Assembly (NCBI RefSeq): GCF_020172085.1 | Contig: NZ_JAIVAT010000007.1 | Coordinates: 1 to 64,000 of the forward strand | Length of the DNA: 64,000 nt | Direction: 5' to 3' | From: Rossellomorea aquimaris | GTDB lineage: Bacteria > Bacillota > Bacilli > Bacillales > Bacillaceae_B | In this document: positions 58,332 to 64,000 of the stretch, in pieces | Numbering within the stretch: the first letter of the stretch is position 1 | How the letters are laid out: the number at the start of each line of letters is the position of its first letter | Program-made: the position numbers and the translations under genes | Notes under the pieces: model-generated | Database searches by the model: none | What the model was told of the DNA's origin: nothing | The model's input: the letters and a program-made list of their open reading frames with translations, nothing else

Positions 58332-59522
58332 TTAACTAAATAGCTGAGGGATGCCTTGTATTAGTGAGTACACGCCCATATAAGACATGGCCACGACGAT
58401 CAGCAGTCCGAAGATGGTCATCCAAATCGGATGCTTATAGTCACCGACGATTTTCGTTTTATGTGCGGCAATCAGCATGACGCCAAGGGCGATCGGCAGG
58501 ATCAATCCATTAAGGGAACCAACCAGGATCAGGATGGCGACTGGTTTACCTACAATGACAAATACAAGGGTTGAGATCGTAATGAAACCGACGATCAGCC
58601 ACTTATGATATTTTTCAAGTAGCGGGCTGAACGTCCGGATAAAGGATACGGACGTATAAGCGGCCCCTACAACCGAAGAAACAGCGGCAGACCACATGAC
58701 GATTCCGAACATCTTGTATCCAATATCCCCAGCAGCCAATTGGAAGACGGATGCTGGTGGATTCTTGGGATCCAATGCAAATCCTTGAGCCACAATCCCC
58801 AGCGCCGCAAGGAATAGAAAGATTCGCATAATGGATGCGATACCGATGGCTGATACGGAACTCTTGGTGATCTCAGGAAGTGCTTGTTTCCCTGTAATCC
58901 CCGCTTCTAATAATCGATGCCCTCCGGCAAAGGTGATGTATCCTCCGACAGTTCCTCCGACAAGGGTGATGATCGCAAGAAAATCAATGGTGTCGGGAGC
59001 GAATGTTTTGGTTACTGCTTCCCCGACAGGTGGGTTTGCTGTAAACATGACATATACGGTCAAAATAATCATCAATAATCCCAGGATTTGAGCAAACTTG
59101 TCCATTAATCTGCCTGCTTCCTTTACAAGGAAGATTCCGACAGCGACAATCCCGCTGAACAATGCTCCCATCTCAGGTGAAATGCCGAACAGGACATTTG
59201 TTCCGAGTCCTGCTCCGGCGATGTTACCGATGTTGAAGGCCAGGCCACCTGCCACGATCAGGATGGCAAGGAAGTAACCCAGTCCCGGCAGGACATCGTT
59301 TGCGATATCCTGTGCCCGTTTCTCAGAAATGGCAATGATGCGCCAAATATTCAGCTGGGCACCGATATCGATTAGGATGGAAACTAAAATGACGAAACCG
59401 AAGCTTGCGGCGAGCTTCTCGGTAAATACCGTTGTTTGAGTCAGGAATCCTGGTCCAATGGCAGATGTCGCCATTAAGAACGCAGCTCCTAATAATAAAC
59501 TGAAATTCGATTTTTTCTTCAA
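58332..59522 (-). CDS. ycsG: NRAMP-family transporter (YcsG-like)
   Basis: 396 residues, about eleven membrane segments. The NRAMP-like start is AIGPGFLTQTTVFTEKL, but the canonical metal-binding DPGN of Mn/Fe transporters reads GPGF here. This is the branch of YcsG, encoded beside the 5-oxoprolinase subunits in B. subtilis. The substrate may be an organic compound rather than a metal, inferred from the pxp neighbours. AAAGGAGCG precedes the ATG. Confidence 0.85.
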   Translation of the reverse strand: MKKKSNFSLLLGAAFLMATSAIGPGFLTQTTVFTEKLAASFGFVILVSILIDIGAQLNIWRIIAISEKRAQDIANDVLPGLGYFLAILIVAGGLAFNIGNIAGAGLGTNVLFGISPEMGALFSGIVAVGIFLVKEAGRLMDKFAQILGLLMIILTVYVMFTANPPVGEAVTKTFAPDTIDFLAIITLVGGTVGGYITFAGGHRLLEAGITGKQALPEITKSSVSAIGIASIMRIFLFLAALGIVAQGFALDPKNPPASVFQLAAGDIGYKMFGIVMWSAAVSSVVGAAYTSVSFIRTFSPLLEKYHKWLIVGFITISTLVFVIVGKPVAILILVGSLNGLILPIALGVMLIAAHKTKIVGDYKHPIWMTIFGLLIVVAMSYMGVYSLIQGIPQLFS

Positions 59523-59553
59523 ATGATTCGCTCCTTTGTTTTCTTGGATGATG

Positions 59554-60558
59554 TTAAGAATGAAACTTCAAGGCGATCCCCTGCTTTAGATGGTTTAGTT
59601 GTCGTTCACGATCGATATAAAGCTCCTGAGCCTCTTCATGGGAGACCAAGGTAAACGTGACTTCTTCCCCTGGCTTCGTTTGAGCGATGAGCGGCAGATC
59701 CACCGATGCAATATATCCCATTCTCGGATAACCGCCGGTCGTTTGCCGGTCAGCCAACAGGATGATCGGCTTCCCGTCCGACGGAACCTGAATCGTACCA
59801 AACACAACCGCCTCTGAAATCAAATCGAATTCCTCTTCGAGATGGAGGGACGGGCCTTCAAGACGGTATCCCATGCGATCTGATTGGGAAGAAACCTTAA
59901 AGGGTTTGTTAAAAAATTGTTCGCGGCTTTCTTCAGTGAACAAATCGAATTCCGTTCCCGGAATCACCCGAATGGCTTTCTTCTGATGATAGGATGAGAT
60001 GAATTCAGATGAAATCGACCAATCAATTTCGGTGAAGTTGCTGTTTTCCACATACGGAAGTAGATATTCGACCATATTGGCAGATTCCTCACTGACTGTT
60101 CCTGGTTGTAAGGTATCTCCTGCCTTTAGGGGACGCCCTTTCACTCCCCCGATGCCAGCCCTCACGTATGTGGACCGGCTGTTCATGACCGTTTCCACGT
60201 TGAAGCCGCCTGCAACCGCCAGATAACTTCTGCATCCGTTTGTGCAGGACCCGAATTTCAGTATACTGCCTGCTTTGACCAATAGGGATCTCCTTAAAGG
60301 AACCGGTTTTCCGTCAATGGTCGGAGTAAGGTCACCCCCGCAAATCGAAATAAGGGTTGTTTCCTCGAATTCAAGGACTGGCCCCATCAGTGTGATTTCA
60401 AGGACAGCTTCGTCCACATCATTGCCGACAAGAAGATTCGAGATTTTGTGAGCGAGGGGATCCATACTCCCGCTTACGATGACGCCGTATCTTTGATATC
60501 CGTACCTTCCCAGGTCCTGAATGGTCGTTAGGAGGCCGGGTTTGATTACGTTAATCAT
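59554..60558 (-). CDS. pxpC: 5-oxoprolinase subunit PxpC (KipA family)
   Basis: 334 residues, biotin-dependent carboxyltransferase-like fold. LTTIQDLGRYGYQRYGVIVSGSMDP is the family start; CGGDLTPTIDG and SDRMGYRLEG are later blocks. With PxpA and PxpB it hydrolyses 5-oxoproline to glutamate; the B. subtilis homologue KipA antagonises the KinA inhibitor KipI. It overlaps pxpB by 4 bp. A one-base variant of the repeat core (GGACGGGCC) lies inside the gene near 59848 and encodes the native EGPSL segment. Confidence 0.9.
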   Translation of the reverse strand: MINVIKPGLLTTIQDLGRYGYQRYGVIVSGSMDPLAHKISNLLVGNDVDEAVLEITLMGPVLEFEETTLISICGGDLTPTIDGKPVPLRRSLLVKAGSILKFGSCTNGCRSYLAVAGGFNVETVMNSRSTYVRAGIGGVKGRPLKAGDTLQPGTVSEESANMVEYLLPYVENSNFTEIDWSISSEFISSYHQKKAIRVIPGTEFDLFTEESREQFFNKPFKVSSQSDRMGYRLEGPSLHLEEEFDLISEAVVFGTIQVPSDGKPIILLADRQTTGGYPRMGYIASVDLPLIAQTKPGEEVTFTLVSHEEAQELYIDRERQLNHLKQGIALKFHS

Positions 60559-61274
60559 TGTTCCTCCTCCAATGCTTTATATTCTTCAAATGAAATCGGC
60601 TTGAAACGGATGCGGTCTCCGGCTTGGAGTAAGCTTGGAGAGTCATCATTTTCCGGTTTGAACAGTTTTAAAGGAGTACGGCCGATCAGCTGCCATCCAC
60701 CCGGTGTTTCAATGGGGTAAACCCCTGTTTGTTCCCCTGCGATTCCAACCGAGCCTGCAGGTATTTTCAGTCTGGGTGATTTTCTTCTCGGCGTCGCGAT
60801 ATCAGGGGACATCCCCCCGATATAAGGGAAGCCGGGAGCGAAGCCGATCATGTATACGAGATAGTCACCATTTGCGTGTTTGGAAATGATTTCCTCAGTG
60901 GTCAGTTGGTGATGATTTGCGACTTCTTCAAGGTCCGGACCGAACTCGCCCCCGTAGCAGACCGGTATGTCGATGATACGTGAACCTTCTTGTTCTCCGA
61001 GGGTCATGTTCGAAAGTGCGTGTTCGATTTCTGAACAGACGATCTTATAGGGTAATGTGTGTTGATAGGGCTGATGTGATTCGATGATTTTCATTGGATC
61101 GTAATAGAGTGTGACGGTAGTGAAGGCCGGAATATATTCCACAAGCCAGTGGGGTCTTTGGTTTTCAAATAGATTTGTTACCGCTTTCACCCGTTCGTGT
61201 GTTTCGTTCTGAATTGAGCTGCCTAATTGGATGACGACGGCATGGTCGCCTAGTGGGCGTAACGTATAATTCAA
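60555..61274 (-). CDS. pxpB: 5-oxoprolinase subunit PxpB (KipI family)
   Basis: 239 residues. LGDHAVVIQLG at the start, then the cyclophilin-like domain with IDIPVCYGGEFGPDLEEVA near residue 100 and MIGFAPGFPYIGG near residue 148. GSVGIAGEQTGVYPIETPGGWQLIGRTP is the family signature. First gene of pxpB-pxpC-ycsG; no pxpA (LamB/YcsF) gene is present next to it. Confidence 0.9.
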   Translation of the reverse strand: MNYTLRPLGDHAVVIQLGSSIQNETHERVKAVTNLFENQRPHWLVEYIPAFTTVTLYYDPMKIIESHQPYQHTLPYKIVCSEIEHALSNMTLGEQEGSRIIDIPVCYGGEFGPDLEEVANHHQLTTEEIISKHANGDYLVYMIGFAPGFPYIGGMSPDIATPRRKSPRLKIPAGSVGIAGEQTGVYPIETPGGWQLIGRTPLKLFKPENDDSPSLLQAGDRIRFKPISFEEYKALEEEQ

Positions 61275-61476
61275 AGAACTACCTCCATTCTGGTTTTGTA
61301 TGATTATTAATGAAACAAAATAATTATGTATGAATGGCCGCGCAAATAAGATTATTCAGAAATTTTGGCCATGTTGTTATTATAGTATAATTCTTTGTGT
61401 TTTCAATAAAAGGTTGGGAAATAGCTGATTGAAAGAGTGAGATTAAGACTTTGAACCTAAAAGTATTGCAGAAGTT

Positions 61477-61614
61477 TTTTGGCTCATTTGAGTGAAACGT
61501 ACGTTTCACTCGTCTTTCAGCTTTATCTGAAAGGCCGGGTAGAGAAGGGAGGCGAAAGGAGCGAATGAATTTGCTCTTTCACCTGCCCTTCTCTACCCGG
61601 AATGAGCCCAAAAA
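61477..61614. other. Four-stem, cloverleaf-like structured element
   Basis: Outer stem: GGCTCATT (61481-61488) with AATGAGCC (61601-61608), extended by T and A runs. Arm 1: a perfect 22-bp palindrome at 61490-61511. Arm 2: CTTTCAG (61514-61520) with CTGAAAG (61527-61533). Arm 3: a perfect 15-bp stem, CCGGGTAGAGAAGGG (61535-61549) with CCCTTCTCTACCCGG (61586-61600), continued inside by AGG/CCT, GAAAG/CTTTC and AGC/GCT. Together they fold as a compact four-way junction with almost no unpaired bases. It lies in the 544-bp gap 61275-61818 between divergent pxpB and the MFS gene. Confidence 0.85.
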
Positions 61615-61818
61615 CATGTAAGAATAATTTTCCTCATAATAATGATTTTACTCTCCTTGATGCTAAAATGATCATTTCTCGATTTCTGTCAAATACTTAC
61701 ACATTTCCGTTGTGTTAAATCGTATCGCAAATGTGTTTTGTGTGCTATTATTTAGTAATTCGAAATAATATCCTCATGAAATAATGGAGTTTGATAGATG
61801 GGATTGGAGGTTTTTTTT

Positions 61819-63009
61819 ATGAAGGTGAAGGAGCCTTTATGGACGAGGTCTTTTATTATGTTGATGGTGGGGAATTTGTTTGTGTTTATGTCGTTTCAGA
61901 TGCTGATTCCGACACTTCCTCCTTATATTAAGTCGATCGGCGCTTCAGGGCTGGAAATCGGACTGGTGACGACGTTGTTTTCAATTGGTGCCGTGTTAAG
62001 CAGGCCCTTCATTGGATTCATGCTGGAGTACAGGGACAGAAAGCCCCTCGTTTTAATCGGGGTGATTTCATTACTCTTAATTACGGTGATTTATCCATTA
62101 TCAAGTGTCGTATTCATTTTCCTTATATTCCGTTTAGTTCACGGGCTTGCCTGGGGATGGTCCACAACAGTCAACGGAACTGCAGCGGTCGATGTGGTGC
62201 CTAAATCCCGTTTAGGCGAAGGGATGGGTTACTATGGTTTATCGATTACGATCGGTATGATCATCGCTCCGAGTCTCGGAATCTATTTATTCCAGGTCAC
62301 GACCTTTACGAATCTGATCATCACTTCCAGCGTGCTTGGTGTCATTGCGATCGTCCTTTTGGGGATCGTCCATTATCAGACGCCTCAAGTGGTCAAAGAT
62401 ACGAAGAAGGAAGACTTGAAGTTTTCGTATCTCGGCTCTTTAGTCGAGAAATCAAGCTGGTTCCCGGCTTTCATCACCATCATGGTGACATTCGGATACG
62501 GTTCTATCGTAACCTTTATCGTCATCTTTGGGGAAGAACGCGGAATTCAGCATATCTTCCTGTTTTATTTGTGTAATGCGATCATGGCATCATTATCAAG
62601 ACCGATTGCCGGTAAGTGGTTTGATGAGCGGGGACCGAAGGGACTTGTTCTATTCTGTATCGTCGTGACTTTTATCGGGATGTGGGTCCTGTCTTTCGCC
62701 CATTCTGATTTCCTTATCGTCATATCCGGTATTCTTTTCGGTGTGGGATTCGGCTCTCTGATCCCAACCCTTCAATCATGGACATTGTCCATGACCCCGG
62801 ATCATAGACGAGGAGTGGCGAACGGTATGTTTTTCTCTTCCATCGATCTTGGGATCGGGTTGAGCGGCTTGGTATTCGGAGTCCTGGCTCAATATGTCGA
62901 GACAGGAGTATTATTCCAGATTTCCAGCCTGTTCTTACTTATTGCTCTGGCTGTCACCATACTTGAAGGCCGCAAACATAAAAAGTTTGCACACCAGACA
63001 TCCGCTTAG
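61819..63009 (+). CDS. Major facilitator superfamily transporter
   Basis: 396 residues, twelve membrane segments. MFS motif A variants are seen after helix 2 (GAVLSRPFIGFMLEYRDRKP near residue 60) and after helix 8 (SRPIAGKWFDERGPK near residue 270). RLVHGLAWGWSTT is motif B-like. It is probably a drug or metabolite exporter; substrate unknown. ATG 61819 is nine bases after GGAGG; an earlier start at 61798 has no site. Confidence 0.87.
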   Translation: MKVKEPLWTRSFIMLMVGNLFVFMSFQMLIPTLPPYIKSIGASGLEIGLVTTLFSIGAVLSRPFIGFMLEYRDRKPLVLIGVISLLLITVIYPLSSVVFIFLIFRLVHGLAWGWSTTVNGTAAVDVVPKSRLGEGMGYYGLSITIGMIIAPSLGIYLFQVTTFTNLIITSSVLGVIAIVLLGIVHYQTPQVVKDTKKEDLKFSYLGSLVEKSSWFPAFITIMVTFGYGSIVTFIVIFGEERGIQHIFLFYLCNAIMASLSRPIAGKWFDERGPKGLVLFCIVVTFIGMWVLSFAHSDFLIVISGILFGVGFGSLIPTLQSWTLSMTPDHRRGVANGMFFSSIDLGIGLSGLVFGVLAQYVETGVLFQISSLFLLIALAVTILEGRKHKKFAHQTSA

Positions 63010-63036
63010 TTTGAGGGCCGTGTAATGGTGGTAAGT

Positions 63037-63097
63037 ATAAAGGACTATCCTTTTCGAAAGTGCATCAAAGCCTTTCGTAACGGATGGTCCTTTCTTC
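63037..63097 (+). terminator. Terminator after the MFS gene
   Basis: AAAGGACTATCC (63039-63050) pairs with GGATGGTCCTTT (63082-63093) with one mismatch; an inner CGAAAG/CTTTCG stem lies in the loop. TCTTCT follows. Confidence 0.75.
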
Positions 63098-63255
63098 TGT
63101 AATGGAACTGATTCCATTGAATCACGGCAGAAAGTATCAATCGGAATTTGAAAAGGAAATGAAATTTTATCCACGAGAATTTCTGTTAGAATGAGAGAAA
63201 TAGACAAGTCTGTGAGGTTCCCGAAACAGGGGATCCACATATAACGGAGGCCATT

Positions 63256-64000
63256 ATGACAGAAGAAAAATTACTGATGGAGAAGTCATTTTATCGAACT
63301 TTTCTAGTAGATCAGGACACAACCCGTCATCCGATAGAAGTGCTTGGAGAAGCATTTGTGGAAGAGCAGCAGAATGAACCATATGATTTAACGTTCATCC
63401 GCTATGCGCAGGGGGAGGTCTATTTTCACAGCAGGGACTATGAAGCGGCCATCTTCAAATGGGAAAGCATTCTGAACGAACTTGAGCCATGGGCAAAGAA
63501 GAACATTGCGGATTCTTACTATGAGCTTGGGATGCTGTCGTCAGCGGAGGATGTATACACTGCCATTCAAACAGACAGCATGATTTTGACCATGGAAGTA
63601 TCGCTTCAACTATTCTCCCTTTATATTGAACGAAACAAAATCGAGTCGGCTTATCGTACCATTGAAAAAGCGTTGTCCATTGAACCGGACTATGCCAATG
63701 TGACTGAGCTGGCGAGAACGTTCTATGAAGAGCAGGAGGATTGGAGTAAAGCGGTGGAGCTGGCGGTAAAGGAATCAATCCGAACTCAGGAGCCTGCCTG
63801 GTTCATGATTCTGAGAGAGTATGGCGATCTGGGCTATACAAGATCATTTGCTCCGGATTACTTTTATGACCTGTTAATCACCGTTTATGAAAAAGACCGT
63901 AAACAATTTAAAGAGCTTGTATCAGCTCTCTGGTCAAGCTATCAAAGCCACTCGGCTGCCCATATTGAATGGATGCTGACGGTCAATACGATCTTTGAAT
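63256..64000 (+). CDS. TPR-like repeat protein (partial, runs off the window)
   Basis: ATG 63256 follows ACGGAGG by five bases. At least 248 residues lie in the window with no stop. The sequence shows tetratricopeptide-like helices: YDLTFIRYAQGEVYFHSRDY then EAAIFKWESIL, and SAYRTIEKALSIEPDYANVT then ELARTFYEEQEDWSKAVELA. A binding-scaffold role is likely. The C-terminal part, which would define the family, is outside. Confidence 0.8.
   Translation, partial: MTEEKLLMEKSFYRTFLVDQDTTRHPIEVLGEAFVEEQQNEPYDLTFIRYAQGEVYFHSRDYEAAIFKWESILNELEPWAKKNIADSYYELGMLSSAEDVYTAIQTDSMILTMEVSLQLFSLYIERNKIESAYRTIEKALSIEPDYANVTELARTFYEEQEDWSKAVELAVKESIRTQEPAWFMILREYGDLGYTRSFAPDYFYDLLITVYEKDRKQFKELVSALWSSYQSHSAAHIEWMLTVNTIFE

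Overview
This window is chromosomal DNA of a Gram-positive member of the Bacillaceae. Nearly all genes read left to right, ribosome binding sites are strong (AGGAGG type), and gene order from purE to rlmD largely follows Bacillus subtilis (yebE-yebG-purEKBCSQLFMNHD-yerA-yerB-yerC-pcrB-pcrA-ligA-camS ... gatCAB ... dagK ... rlmCD). The presence of isocitrate lyase and malate synthase and the style of the intergenic repeats suggest a marine or soil Bacillus relative (Rossellomorea-like). That placement is an inference, not something the sequence proves.

Layout: 1-370 is the end of an rRNA operon (23S 3' end, 5S, terminator). 839-2475 holds a peroxiredoxin-like gene and yebE-yebG. 2484-16234 is the complete purine operon. 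It is controlled by two PurR boxes, a sigma-A promoter and a guanine riboswitch with terminator, and converts PRPP to IMP. 16212-20201 holds an EYxxD-type micro membrane protein, a YgaP-like protein, an adenine deaminase relative, YerB and YerC. 20247-20625 is a triple 126-bp repeat. 20695-26925 is pcrB-pcrA-ligA-camS, with a LexA-type SOS box before pcrA. 27430-31097 has two micro membrane proteins and the glyoxylate shunt (malate synthase, isocitrate lyase). 31296-40658 is a complete arginine operon, argCJBD-carAB-argF. 41100-43001 has yueI, an AbrB-family membrane protein and a cupin. 43490-46696 is gatCAB. 46972-48633 is a secreted M4 metalloprotease. 48720-53052 is a run of small accessory genes. 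53426-58235 has dagK, a monooxygenase-like pair, rlmCD and ywbE. 58332-61274 (minus strand) is the pxpB-pxpC-NRAMP-like cluster. 61819-64000 has an MFS transporter and the start of a TPR protein.

Most protein-coding content is ordinary. The unusual content is between genes. (1) Three intergenic islands (before the peroxiredoxin gene, between purN and purH, and before gatC) each carry a helically phased array of short motifs at 20-22 bp spacing. Each array sits at a sharp switch from G/T-rich to A/C-rich composition. (2) A four-stem, cloverleaf-like structure lies at 61477-61614. (3) Two families of structured repeats of about 125 bp occur, one of them inserted inside the other at 54618-54869, with compensatory base changes that preserve stems. 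(4) A short repeat with core GGACGGACC occurs 19 times, singly or as inverted pairs that resemble terminators. (5) Several genes below 60 codons are described, including two related helical micro-proteins on opposite strands flanking a small membrane protein.

I see no CRISPR array, no intact insertion sequence, no prophage and no tRNA gene. Coordinates and counts were read by eye.
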